Shown in pieces: positions 37,064 through 46,158 of a DNA stretch of 64,000 bases. The position numbers and the translations under genes were made by a program. Numbering within the stretch: the first letter of the stretch is position 1; each line of letters begins with the position of its first letter. The stretch spans positions 1 to 64,000 of the forward strand of contig NZ_JACHTM010000002.1 of the NCBI RefSeq assembly GCF_015354055.1, given 5' to 3'. Source of the stretch: Thermaurantiacus tibetensis. Its GTDB lineage: Bacteria; Pseudomonadota; Alphaproteobacteria; Sphingomonadales; Sphingomonadaceae. Under the pieces are notes generated by a model. That model made no database searches. It was not told the origin of the DNA and worked only from the letters and a program-made list of their open reading frames with translations.

Positions 37064-39751
37064 TCAGAATCTGAAGTTGGCCGAGAACTGGAAGGTGCGC
37101 CCGCGCTCGTAGAGGTTCTGGAAGATCCGCGAGTCTTCCAGCGCCTGATACTCCTCGAACCGGGTGTTGGTGAGGTTGCGCGCCTCGAACTTGAGCTCGA
37201 CGGGCGTGCGGCCCAGCTCGAGCGCCTCGCGCCACACGAAGTCGAGCTGGAGGCCCGGCCGCTCCCTGTAGTCCGGCGTGCCCGAGGGCCCGCGCTGGGT
37301 GACCCGATCGCTCGCGTAGCCGATGAGGAGGGTCTGCTCCGAGAGCCGGTCCCGGTGGTTGAGGCCGAGCTCGAGGTTCGCGAGATGGTCCGACTGGCCC
37401 GAGAGCGGGATGCCATCGATGAACAGGGCTGACGCGGGCAGAACCTGCCCCTGCGTGTTGATGGTCGTGTCCCCCTCGCGGACGCGGATGCGCGAGCGGG
37501 TATAGGTATAGTTGGCGTTTACCAGCAGGCGCCGGGCCTCCAGGAGCCCGATGCCGAGCCCATCGAGCGGGAACTGCTTCACCACCTCGATCTCGCCGCC
37601 GACGAGCCGCGCCCGCGGCGCATTGGCGTAGGTGATGAGGAACGTGCCGCCGGATTCGAACGGCACCGTCTCGATCGGGTTGTTGATCCGCTTGAAGAAG
37701 CCGCCGAGGGTCAGCCGGTCGGACTCCCCGAAGTACCATTCGTAGCGGCCGTCGGCGTTCAGCAGCTGGCTGTCGACGAGGAACTGGTTGCCGAATGCGG
37801 TGCGGTCGGTGTCGATGTCGAGATAGGGCTGCGGCGCGAGCTCCCGGAACTGCGGGCGGGCGATGGTGCGCGAGCCCGACAGGCGGAGCTGCATGTCCTC
37901 CTTGAAGTTCCAGGTGATGGTGCCGCCGGGAAGGAAATAGCCGCGGTCGATGCGCGTCTGGGGGAGCGGCGGGTCGGTCGCGAAGACACCGCGCGGGTTC
38001 ACGGTCTGGGTCGCGTCCTCGTAGCGGACCCCGCCGGTGACGGTGACACCGTCGAGCAGCTCGGCATCGAACTGAACGAAGCCGGCATGGACCCGGAGGC
38101 CTGCCTCGTAGAAGGTCGCCCCTTCCGCGCCGGAGACCTCGCGCAGCACCACGCCGTAGGTGTAGACGTTGAAGTCGGAGAGCAGGTAGTCGATCCGCTG
38201 CTGCGCCACTTCCAGCGGCAGCGCGGCGCCGTTGGCGCGCACGTAGCGGTAGTCGCGACGTTCGGATTGGCGCTGGTTGTCGAAGAAGCCGTAGCCGGCG
38301 GAGAGCGTGACGGGCCGGTCGAGCGGCAGCTTGTAGGCCGCGTCGAGGTTGGCGCCGATCACCTGGTCCTGAAGGTCGGAGAAGGCGATCCGCGCGAAGT
38401 TGCCGTTCTGGGTGAGGTCGTTGACGAAATCGTTCACGCGCGCGTCGAAGCGGTAGCTGTCGGAGCGCTCGTAGGGCGACTTGCGGCCGCTCTCCGCATA
38501 GGCCCCGCGGGCCGTCACGGAAAGATCCCCGAAGCGGAACTCGCCGACCAGCTGCGAGGTGAAGAGCTGGCGCTCGAACCAGCTCGTGAAGCTGCGCAGG
38601 ATCTCGTCGTCGTCGCCGACGTTGACGGTGTCGAGACCCCGCTGCATCCGCGCTTCCTTGAGCGTGTCGCGGACGAAGAAGTTGGTGGCGCGGATCTTGT
38701 GCTCGCCGAACTCGAAGGCAAGCCCGAGAAGGCCGCTCACCTGGACGTTGTTGTCGGTCGAGAAGAAGCGGTAGTCCTGGTCGGGGTTGAGGCCGCGCTT
38801 GCCGTCTGGAGTCGAGGTCACGCCGAAGGCGGTCTGCTGAAGGCCGCCGCGGGTGCGCCAGCCATTGTCCCAGCTGCCGGAGACGACCATGCCGAACCGG
38901 TTGTCGCCCACGTCCCAGCTGTTCCCGGCCGCGAAGCCGAGGCTCATGTCGGCCGGAATGTTGGGGTTCTTCTGAATGAGGGTGGTCGGCGTGTTGACGA
39001 GGCTCGCGGTTGCCGCCTGGACGAACGGCAGGCCGAAGTCCGTCCCCACTTCCAGTCGGCGACCGGACCGGTTGGCGTCGCGGATGGCGGAGGGCAGTCG
39101 CCGGGTGCCGTCGTCGAAGCCGGTGAAGTCGGTGCGCGAGCCGAAGTAGGTATAGCCGAGCAGGCCCGTCGTGACCGAATTGCCGCCGATCGAGCCCCCG
39201 ACCTCGAAGAAGCGCTCGGCGGGAATCGAGCGGGTCGTCAGGTTGATGACGCCACCGCCAAACTCGCCCGGGAAGCTCGGCGCGAAGGTCTTCTGGACGA
39301 GCGAGGAGGAGATGACCGAGGTCGGGAAGAGGTCGAGCGGCACGACGCGCTTGAGGGGCTCGGGAGAAGGCAGTGGCAGGCCGTTCAGAAGCGCGGAGGA
39401 GTAGCGCTCGCCGAGCCCGCGCACATAGACATACTTGCCGCCAACGAGGCTGAGGCCGGTCACGCGCTTCAGTGCGCCGGCGATGTCGCCCTCCCCGGTT
39501 CGCGCGATCTCGGCGGTTGAAAGCACCGAGACGATCGACGGCGTGGCGCGAATGACGTTCGGGATGCGCGTGCCGCGCACCACGATCTCGTCGGCCGCAA
39601 GACCACCGGCGCCAGGCGCGACGATTTCCGTCTCCTCCTGCGGCGGCGCGGGCGCCTCCATGGGGGGCGGAGTCTGTGCCAAGGCGGATGCGCCGGCAAG
39701 CGCAGTCGTCAGCAGGAGCAGGCTGCTGCGCGTGAGAAGGTCGGTCATCAT
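37064..39751 (-). CDS. TonB-dependent outer-membrane receptor
   Basis: An 895-residue outer-membrane gated channel. It has a signal peptide (LLTRSSLLLLTTALAGASALAQ), a TonB-box-like ADEIVVRGTRI stretch, a plug domain with GLGERYSSALLNGLPLPSPEP and PGEFGGGVINL, and a long beta-barrel ending NFRF with the terminal phenylalanine. The LPSPEP...VPLDLFP plug signature marks a subgroup common in Caulobacter/Sphingomonas-type bacteria. It follows a lipoprotein gene by 79 bases on the same strand, whose promoter carries a Pho-box-like array. The ligand is unknown, and a phosphorus-containing or otherwise phosphate-linked nutrient is inference. Confidence 0.9.
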   Translation of the reverse strand: MMTDLLTRSSLLLLTTALAGASALAQTPPPMEAPAPPQEETEIVAPGAGGLAADEIVVRGTRIPNVIRATPSIVSVLSTAEIARTGEGDIAGALKRVTGLSLVGGKYVYVRGLGERYSSALLNGLPLPSPEPLKRVVPLDLFPTSVISSSLVQKTFAPSFPGEFGGGVINLTTRSIPAERFFEVGGSIGGNSVTTGLLGYTYFGSRTDFTGFDDGTRRLPSAIRDANRSGRRLEVGTDFGLPFVQAATASLVNTPTTLIQKNPNIPADMSLGFAAGNSWDVGDNRFGMVVSGSWDNGWRTRGGLQQTAFGVTSTPDGKRGLNPDQDYRFFSTDNNVQVSGLLGLAFEFGEHKIRATNFFVRDTLKEARMQRGLDTVNVGDDDEILRSFTSWFERQLFTSQLVGEFRFGDLSVTARGAYAESGRKSPYERSDSYRFDARVNDFVNDLTQNGNFARIAFSDLQDQVIGANLDAAYKLPLDRPVTLSAGYGFFDNQRQSERRDYRYVRANGAALPLEVAQQRIDYLLSDFNVYTYGVVLREVSGAEGATFYEAGLRVHAGFVQFDAELLDGVTVTGGVRYEDATQTVNPRGVFATDPPLPQTRIDRGYFLPGGTITWNFKEDMQLRLSGSRTIARPQFRELAPQPYLDIDTDRTAFGNQFLVDSQLLNADGRYEWYFGESDRLTLGGFFKRINNPIETVPFESGGTFLITYANAPRARLVGGEIEVVKQFPLDGLGIGLLEARRLLVNANYTYTRSRIRVREGDTTINTQGQVLPASALFIDGIPLSGQSDHLANLELGLNHRDRLSEQTLLIGYASDRVTQRGPSGTPDYRERPGLQLDFVWREALELGRTPVELKFEARNLTNTRFEEYQALEDSRIFQNLYERGRTFQFSANFRF

Positions 39752-39830
39752 GTCCCCCGAAGCTTGAACCGGACGAAGCGCGCGGGAGCGCCGGCGGCGC
39801 AGGGCGCAACCGACACTCCCGCCCGGCGCA

Positions 39831-41396
39831 TCAGGGCCGCGGCCTCGGCGAGTCCTCGCAGGCCGGGCTGCCGGTGCCGCCCAGCCCGCAGGTCCACCCG
39901 GCGAACCAGCGGTCGTCCGCGTTGCGGAACGCGCCGATGTAGGTGGTGTTGACGAGATAGGGGTTGATCGACGCGACCGGCGTCGTGGTGACGGCAAGCT
40001 CGTTGGCGCCGGGGAAGAAGGTGCCGGTCAGCGTGCTCGTCCCGTTGAGTACGTTCCGGGTCTCGATGGCCGGCGTGACGTTGGTGCCGTTCAGGATCGC
40101 CGTGATCTGGTCGACCGTGATGCCGGTGCCGGCAACCGCCGTCGTCGGGCCGCAGGAGAAGAAGGTCGAACGGAAGACCGGCGGGCCCACCTTGTCGAGG
40201 CTCGCGTCCGGCGGGTTGATGGTGAAGGGGTTCGCCATCTGCACGCAGCCGGTGGTGGTGGTGGGGGCGACGATCGAGTTGAAGATCCGGAAGTCGGTGC
40301 CGCCGCGCTGGAGGATGGCGGCGGGCGGACGCCGGTGGATGAGGGTCATGTTGGCGAACAGCGGGTTCGACCTCGGCACGAACAGGTCGTTGCCCGAGGT
40401 GTCCGCCTCGATTGAGCGGTCGCCCCCGGCCGAGCGGCCGACCGAGAGCACGAACTGGTTGACCCCCTTGTAGCCGAAGTCGGTGTCGAGCGCGTCGTCG
40501 TCGGTGCCGGTGGCAATCAGATACTTGCCGTTCACGCGGCCGCCGAACCACTCGAAGGCGTCGTCCGAGCTGTTGTGGATCTGGACATGCTCGAAGACGG
40601 TACCGGCACCCACGCCGCCGAGCGTGATCCCGTTGAGCTCGTTGCCCGGCGCGATCTCGAAGCCCGGGTAGCGGACCTGCACATACTGGAGCGAGCCGGA
40701 CGAATCGTTGATGTCGGCGCCGCCGTAGAAGGCGTTGGTCGTGCCCTCGATCTGGCTCTCGCAGTTGACCGAGCCGCCAGGGATGCCGGTGCCGATGCAG
40801 CGGTTGATCGGCGCCCGGCCGAGGAGGACGAGGCCGCCCCACTGGCCGATCGACTCCGGACCCGCAGCCCCCTCGATGTTGGCACGGCTGGTGAACACGA
40901 TCGGCCGCGTGGCGGTGCCGTTGGCCACCAGCCGCGAGCCGCGGTTCACGAGAAGGAAGTCGGCACCGGAGGAACCGAAGATGACGACACCCGGCTCGAT
41001 GGCAAGCGTCGCCGGCGAGCCACCGGCCCTGTTGCCGTCACCGCCGATGTCGCGGCCAACGTCGACCCGGCCGGAGAGCGAGTAGAGCGTGCCAGGGCGG
41101 AAGGGCAGCAGGAGGCTTCCGGTGATGACGCCGGAGAGCTGGCAGTTGCGGAAACCCACGATGAGGCCGACGTTGGTCGTTCCGGGCGGGCAGTCGGGTT
41201 CGGGGCCGGTTGGAGTCGGCGTCGGCGTGGGGGTGGGTGTCGGCGTGGGGGTCGGTGTCGGAGTCGGCGTGGGCGGCTGGACGATGATCCCCTCGCCCGG
41301 CGAGGCGATGTCGGTCGCGCCGGTGCAGGCCGCAAGCGCAAGCGCCGAGCCGATGAGGAGCAGGGTGCGGAGATTCGAGCCGCTGGCGTTCGACAT
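39831..41396 (-). CDS. surface lipoprotein partner of the TonB receptor, probable beta-helix
   Basis: A 521-residue exported lipoprotein with lipobox LALAAC near residue 24, a Thr-Pro repeat linker (about 11 TP units, residues about 41-62), then a repetitive beta-rich body. Phrases such as LAIEPGVVIFGSSGADFLLVNRGSRLVANGT, QIEGTTNAFYGGADINDSSGSLQYVQVRYPG and VFEHVQIHNSSDDAFEWFGG suggest a right-handed parallel beta-helix. Similar proteins accompany TonB receptors in other alphaproteobacteria. It probably captures or processes the ligand at the surface. It is the first gene of the two-gene unit and carries an SD (GAGGGGA) and an upstream Pho-box-like array. Confidence 0.75.
   Translation of the reverse strand: MSNASGSNLRTLLLIGSALALAACTGATDIASPGEGIIVQPPTPTPTPTPTPTPTPTPTPTPTGPEPDCPPGTTNVGLIVGFRNCQLSGVITGSLLLPFRPGTLYSLSGRVDVGRDIGGDGNRAGGSPATLAIEPGVVIFGSSGADFLLVNRGSRLVANGTATRPIVFTSRANIEGAAGPESIGQWGGLVLLGRAPINRCIGTGIPGGSVNCESQIEGTTNAFYGGADINDSSGSLQYVQVRYPGFEIAPGNELNGITLGGVGAGTVFEHVQIHNSSDDAFEWFGGRVNGKYLIATGTDDDALDTDFGYKGVNQFVLSVGRSAGGDRSIEADTSGNDLFVPRSNPLFANMTLIHRRPPAAILQRGGTDFRIFNSIVAPTTTTGCVQMANPFTINPPDASLDKVGPPVFRSTFFSCGPTTAVAGTGITVDQITAILNGTNVTPAIETRNVLNGTSTLTGTFFPGANELAVTTTPVASINPYLVNTTYIGAFRNADDRWFAGWTCGLGGTGSPACEDSPRPRP
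41212..41276. repeat. hexanucleotide tandem repeat encoding a Thr-Pro linker
   Basis: About 65 bases of degenerate 6-bp repeats (GTCGGC/GTCGGT/GTGGGG on the plus strand) encode roughly eleven Thr-Pro dipeptides in the lipoprotein. A change of whole units keeps the frame, so linker length can vary between strains without breaking the gene. Confidence 0.8.
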
Positions 41397-41486
41397 TGGA
41401 GTCCCCTCTTTGCCGGATGGCAGAAACATGCGGTGCCCGACCGGCGTCCCGACGCCCCCGGACGCGACGCGCCCTACCGACGCGCC

Positions 41487-41515
41487 ATGACGCTCGGATG
41501 ACTCCGCCGTGACGG
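41487..41515 (-). promoter_or_regulatory. Pho-box-like array of the lipoprotein-TonB receptor operon
   Basis: On the minus strand three units start 11 bp apart: CCGTCAC, GAGTCAT and GCGTCAT, each matching CTGTCAT/C at five or six of seven positions when C and T are allowed at the end. Ten bases after the last unit is TAGGGC (41476-41471), a -10-like hexamer at the same spacing as the plcP promoter. The predicted leader to the ATG at 41396 is about 68 bases. Confidence 0.6.
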
Positions 41516-41563
41516 ATTTGTTGCAGACGCCGCGCGGCGTACGGCTGCGGCGGAAACGCGCTC

Positions 41564-44005
41564 TCAGCCCTCGAGAAGCGGCAGGCCCTCGAGCAGGGCA
41601 TCCTCGCAGATGCCCGGAACCTGCTCGCGGCCCGCCTCGAGGAGGACCGGGATCGCCAGCGGGCTCACGCGGGCGAGCGGCACATGCAGGAGATGCGCGC
41701 GGGCGCGGGCGAGGAGCGACTCGAGCCGGGCGATGTCGGTGATGCGCATCGAAGCCTCGGCCCACGCCGTCTCGAGAAGCAGGTGATCGGGCTCGTGGCG
41801 GCGGAGCACGTCGAAGATGAGGTCGGTCGAGACGGCAAGCGCCCGGGCCCGCCGCGGCCGGCCCGGCTCGCCGCGCGGCACGAGCCCCGAGACGACGGCG
41901 ACGTCGCGAAAGGCGCGGCGGAGAAAGGGGGTTTCCTCGATCCAGGCGCGAAGCTCGTCGCCGACCACGCCGGCCGCGAGCAGGGCCGCCGGGTCTGCCA
42001 CCTCGCGCCGGCCCCAGATGGCGACCGCGTAATCGGAGGCGACGAAGCCGGCCGGCATCAGGCCGGCGCGCTCCATGCGGCGGGTCAGCAGCAGGCCAAG
42101 CGCCTGGTGCGCGTTCCGCCCCTCGAAGCCGTAGAGCACGAGATGGTGGAGGCCTTCGCGCGGGAAGGTCTCGGCGAGCAGGCGGTCGGGCGGCGGCAGG
42201 ACCGAGACCTTGCGCTGGAGCGCCAGCCACTCCCGGACGTCGGCCGGCATCCGTGCCCAGGTCGCAGGATCGGCCAGCATGGCCCGGACGCGCTCGGCGA
42301 GGTTGGTCGCAAGCGGCATGCGCCCGCCGACGTAGGTGGGGATGGCCGGCGGCCGGCGCGACAGGCGGGTGAAGAGCCCGTCCTCGCCGTGGCCGGTCAC
42401 CTCGAGCGTCAGCCCGGCGAAGGCGAAGCTGTCGCCCACCGCGAGCTGGCTTGCGAACCACTCCTCGATGGTGCCGAGCGCGCGGCCGCGCCCCAGCCGG
42501 ACGGCAACGGCGGGCGCCTCCACGATGACCCCTGCGTTCGCGCGGTGCTGGGTGGCAAGCCGGGGGTGGGCGAGGCGCCAGCGCCCGTCCGGCCCCTGCT
42601 TGAGGCGTTGGAACCGGTCGTAGACCCGAAGCGCATAGGCCCCGGTTGCAGCCATGTCGAGCACGCGTTCGAAGCGCGCGCGCGGAAGGGCGGCATAGGG
42701 AGCGGCGGTCCGCACCTCGGCGAAGAGGTCGTCGGCGCGGAACGGCGCGCCGGCCGCGACCCCCACCACATGCTGGGCGAGCACGTCGAGCGCGCCTTCC
42801 CGTGGCGGGTCGGTCTCGAGGTCGTGCGCCTTGACCGCCTCGACGGCGGCAAGCGCTTCCAGATACTCGAACCGGTTGCCGGGCACGATGACGGCCCTGG
42901 AGGGCGTATCGAGCCGGTGGTTGGCCCGGCCGGTGCGCTGGAGGAGGCGGGCCGCTCCCTTCGGCGCCCCCATCTGGACGACGAGGTCCACGTTCCCCCA
43001 GTCGAGGCCGAGGTCGAGGCTGGAGGTGGCCACCACCGCCCGCAGGCGTCCTTCGGCAAGCGCGGCTTCGGTCTTCGCGCGCGCTTGCCGAGCGAGCGAG
43101 CCATGGTGAATGCCGATGGGAAGCCCCTTCGCGTTCTCGGCCCAGAGGTCGCGGAACACGAGCTCGGCAACCGCGCGGGTGTTCACGAACACGATCGTCT
43201 GCCGGTGGGCCTCGATCAGCCGGAGCACTTCGGCCGCGGCGTGGCGGCCATTGTGGCCGGACCAGGGGATGCGGCCCTCGGGCACGAGGATGCGGATCTC
43301 GGGCGGCGCGCCGGCCTCGCCCGCGATGATGCGCGCCTGCTGACCCGAGGGGGCGAGCCAGCGCGCGAGCGCGGGCGGATCGGCAACGGTTGCGGAAAGG
43401 CCGACCCGGCGCATCGCCGGCGCCAGCGCCTGAAGCCGGGCTGCGGCAAGCGCGAGGAGGTCGCCACGCTTGGTGGGGGCAAGCGCGTGGATCTCGTCGA
43501 CGATGAGCGTCTCGAGCCCGGCGAGCAGCTCCGGCGCCTCCGGCCAGGTGAGGAGGAGGGAGAGACTCTCGGGCGTGGTGAGCAGGATGTCGGGCGGGTC
43601 GCGCCGCTGGCGGGCCTTGCGCTCGGCCGGCGTGTCGCCGGTGCGGCTCTCGACCCGGAGCGCAAGGCCCATGCCGGCAATCGGGCCGGTCAGGTTCCGC
43701 GCGATGTCGGCGGCGAGGGCCTTCAATGGCGAGACGTAGACGGCGCGCAGCCGGTGCGGCCGGCCGGAGCCTTCGCGGGCCGCGGCATCGAGCACGGGGA
43801 GGAAGCCGGCGAGCGTCTTGCCCGCGCCGGTCGGCGCCACGAGGAGCGCGTGAGCGCCCGCCCGCGCGGCCTCCACCATGGCCAGCTGGTGAGCGCGGAC
43901 CTCCCAGCCGCGCGCCGCGAACCATGCCTTAACCGGGGAGGCAAGGCCGGTCGGCCGCGGTTGCGGGCGGGGCGCCTGCCGCCTAGGACCCGGTCCATCC
44001 GTCAC
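41564..44005 (-). CDS. ligase-associated DEXH-box DNA helicase (Lhr family)
   Basis: An 813-residue superfamily 2 helicase. It has Walker A APTGAGKTLAGFLP near residue 55, DEIH in LIVDEIHALAPTKRGDLL near 170, then motif IV/VI elements RAVVATSSLDLGLDWG and LLQRTGRANH, with a long C-terminal Lhr-type region. This subfamily usually sits in a DNA-repair cluster with an ATP-dependent ligase, a nuclease and a phosphoesterase, but none is adjacent here. The start is GTG at 44005, only 11 bases from the divergent S46 peptidase ATG. Confidence 0.88.
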   Translation of the reverse strand: MTDGPGPRRQAPRPQPRPTGLASPVKAWFAARGWEVRAHQLAMVEAARAGAHALLVAPTGAGKTLAGFLPVLDAAAREGSGRPHRLRAVYVSPLKALAADIARNLTGPIAGMGLALRVESRTGDTPAERKARQRRDPPDILLTTPESLSLLLTWPEAPELLAGLETLIVDEIHALAPTKRGDLLALAAARLQALAPAMRRVGLSATVADPPALARWLAPSGQQARIIAGEAGAPPEIRILVPEGRIPWSGHNGRHAAAEVLRLIEAHRQTIVFVNTRAVAELVFRDLWAENAKGLPIGIHHGSLARQARAKTEAALAEGRLRAVVATSSLDLGLDWGNVDLVVQMGAPKGAARLLQRTGRANHRLDTPSRAVIVPGNRFEYLEALAAVEAVKAHDLETDPPREGALDVLAQHVVGVAAGAPFRADDLFAEVRTAAPYAALPRARFERVLDMAATGAYALRVYDRFQRLKQGPDGRWRLAHPRLATQHRANAGVIVEAPAVAVRLGRGRALGTIEEWFASQLAVGDSFAFAGLTLEVTGHGEDGLFTRLSRRPPAIPTYVGGRMPLATNLAERVRAMLADPATWARMPADVREWLALQRKVSVLPPPDRLLAETFPREGLHHLVLYGFEGRNAHQALGLLLTRRMERAGLMPAGFVASDYAVAIWGRREVADPAALLAAGVVGDELRAWIEETPFLRRAFRDVAVVSGLVPRGEPGRPRRARALAVSTDLIFDVLRRHEPDHLLLETAWAEASMRITDIARLESLLARARAHLLHVPLARVSPLAIPVLLEAGREQVPGICEDALLEGLPLLEG

Positions 44006-44016
44006 GGGAGAGAGAG

Positions 44017-46158
44017 ATGCGCCGACCTGCCGTCTTCGCCAAGCTCCTCGCTGCCGCGGCCCTCGCCGTGCCGGGCATGGGCCACGCGGCCGAGGGCATG
44101 TGGATGCCAGGGCAGGCGCCGGCGCTGGCCGCGAAGCTCAGGGAGGCCGGGCTTGCCATTCCGCCCGAGCGGCTCGCAGACCTCGCCGCCGCGCCCATGG
44201 GGGCCATCGCCTCGCTGGGCGGCTGCTCGGCGAGCTTCGTCTCGCCTCACGGCCTCGTTGCCACCAACCACCACTGTGTCCTGGGCTCGATCCAGTTCAA
44301 CGCCAGCGCCGGGCGCAACCTCATCCGCGACGGGTTTCTGGCCAAGACCCGCGCCGAGGAGCTCCCCGCGGCACCCGGCACGCGCGTGTTCGTGATCGAG
44401 GCGCTCGACGACGTGACCACGGACATGCTTGCGGGGGTGACGCCGAAGCTGACCGGTGCCGCGCGCATCCGCCAGCTCGAGGCCAACCGCAAGGCCCTCG
44501 TCGCGGCCTGCGAAGCGGAGCCTGGCATCCGCTGCGAGGTCAGGAGCTACTTCGGCGGCCGGCAGTACTGGCAACAGCGGATGCTCGAGATCCGCGACGT
44601 GCGCCTCGTCCACGCCCCGGCCGCGAGCGTCGGCAACTTCGGCGGTGAGGTGGACAACTGGCAATGGCCCCGCCACACGGGCGACTACAGCTTCTACCGG
44701 GCCTATGTGGGGCCCGACGGAAAGCCGGCGGCCTATGCGGCGGAGAACGTGCCCTACACCCCGCGCGCGCACCTCAGGATCGCCCGGGACGATCTGAAGG
44801 AAGGCGACTTCGTGCTGATCGCAGGCTTCCCCGGGGTCACCGAACGCTTCCGCACCGCGGCCGAGACCGAGGGCTGGTACGGCCGCATCTACCCGCGCCA
44901 GCAGAGGATGCTCGCCGACTATTCGGCCCTCATCGCCCGCGAATCGCGGAGCGAGGCCGACACCATCGCCTATGCCTCGATCAAGGCCGGCGCGGACAAT
45001 TTCGCCAAGAAGATCGCCGGGCAGCTCGCGGTGGCGCGCCAGTTCGACCTCGTGGGCCTGAAGCGCGCGGAGGAGCAGCGGCTCGCCCAGTGGGCAGCGC
45101 GGCCGGCGAACCGGCGGACCCACGGGCTCGCAATTGCCAACTTCGACTCGCTGACCGCGCAGGCGCTCGCCGCCGACGAGGCGCGCCTCGTCAACGCAAC
45201 CCTCAACCGGGCGCAGCTCCTCAATGCCGCGCGCACGCTCTACCGCTGGGCGAACGAGCAGATGAAGCCCGACGCCGAGCGGAAGCCCGGCTTCCAGGAG
45301 CGCGACCGCCAGGCGCTGGCCGACCGGCTCAGCCTCATCGACCGCCGCTATGTCGCCCGGATCGACCGGGCGATCCTCGAGCAGGCGCTGGCCGAAGTGG
45401 CGACGCTGCCGCCGGGGCAGCGCAACACCGCGCTTGAGGCGAAGATCGCCGAACTCGGTCTCGACCGGCTCTACGCGGAGACCCGCCTTGCCGACCCGAA
45501 GGAGCGTCTCGCCTGGCTCGACCGGCCGGTCGCAGACTTCATCGCCTCTGACGACCCGTTCATCCAGCTCGCGGTTGCGGCCTACGCGCAGGACATGGCG
45601 GCGGAAGCGCGGCGCAAGGACCTCGACGGGCGGCTCGACGCCGCGCGCACCGCGCGCATGGCCGCGGTCATGGCCCACGCTGCAAGCGAAGGCCGGCTGC
45701 TCTACCCGGATGCGAACGGGTCACTCCGCTTCACCTACGGCCATGTGCGCGGGCGCCCGGCCCGCGACGGCGAGGCCTGGACGGCCTTCACGACCGCGCG
45801 TGGCATTCTCGAGAAGGACACGGGGCGCGACCCGTTCGACAGCCCCCCTGCCCTGCTGGCAGCGCTCCGGGAAGGCAAGTGGGGCCCGCTCGCCTCGCCT
45901 TCGCTTGGCACGCTTCCCGTCAACTTCCTCTCCACCACCGACATCACCAACGGCAACTCGGGCTCGGCGGTCTTGAACGCGAAGGGCGAGCTGGTGGGCC
46001 TTGCCTTCGACGGCACGCTCGAGGGCATGCTGTCTGACTGGTGGTTCGACGAGGCGACCACGCGGACCATCTCCGTGGACGCCCGTTACATGCGCTTCGT
46101 GATGGAGCGGGTGGATGGCGCAGCCGGGCTGCTCGCCGAGATGGGTGTCGCGCCCTAG
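44017..46158 (+). CDS. S46 family serine peptidase (DPP7/DPP11-like)
   Basis: A 713-residue exported dipeptidyl-peptidase-type enzyme. It has a signal peptide (MRRPAVFAKLLAAAALAVPGMGHA), EGMWMPGQ at the mature N-terminus as in the family, catalytic His in TNHHC near residue 85, and catalytic Ser in GNSGSAVLNAKGELVGLAFDG near residue 647. The S46 helical domain lies between. Such enzymes remove dipeptides from oligopeptides in the periplasm, feeding peptide use. It converges on the AI-2E family gene, sharing a 4-base CTAG. Confidence 0.9.
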   Translation: MRRPAVFAKLLAAAALAVPGMGHAAEGMWMPGQAPALAAKLREAGLAIPPERLADLAAAPMGAIASLGGCSASFVSPHGLVATNHHCVLGSIQFNASAGRNLIRDGFLAKTRAEELPAAPGTRVFVIEALDDVTTDMLAGVTPKLTGAARIRQLEANRKALVAACEAEPGIRCEVRSYFGGRQYWQQRMLEIRDVRLVHAPAASVGNFGGEVDNWQWPRHTGDYSFYRAYVGPDGKPAAYAAENVPYTPRAHLRIARDDLKEGDFVLIAGFPGVTERFRTAAETEGWYGRIYPRQQRMLADYSALIARESRSEADTIAYASIKAGADNFAKKIAGQLAVARQFDLVGLKRAEEQRLAQWAARPANRRTHGLAIANFDSLTAQALAADEARLVNATLNRAQLLNAARTLYRWANEQMKPDAERKPGFQERDRQALADRLSLIDRRYVARIDRAILEQALAEVATLPPGQRNTALEAKIAELGLDRLYAETRLADPKERLAWLDRPVADFIASDDPFIQLAVAAYAQDMAAEARRKDLDGRLDAARTARMAAVMAHAASEGRLLYPDANGSLRFTYGHVRGRPARDGEAWTAFTTARGILEKDTGRDPFDSPPALLAALREGKWGPLASPSLGTLPVNFLSTTDITNGNSGSAVLNAKGELVGLAFDGTLEGMLSDWWFDEATTRTISVDARYMRFVMERVDGAAGLLAEMGVAP

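Noticed and set aside
39831-43925. Very long minus-strand open frame spanning the helicase and lipoprotein genes
   Set aside because: Its upper part is the helicase gene read in the wrong frame. Only the last 521 codons, from the lipobox start at 41396, encode a real protein.
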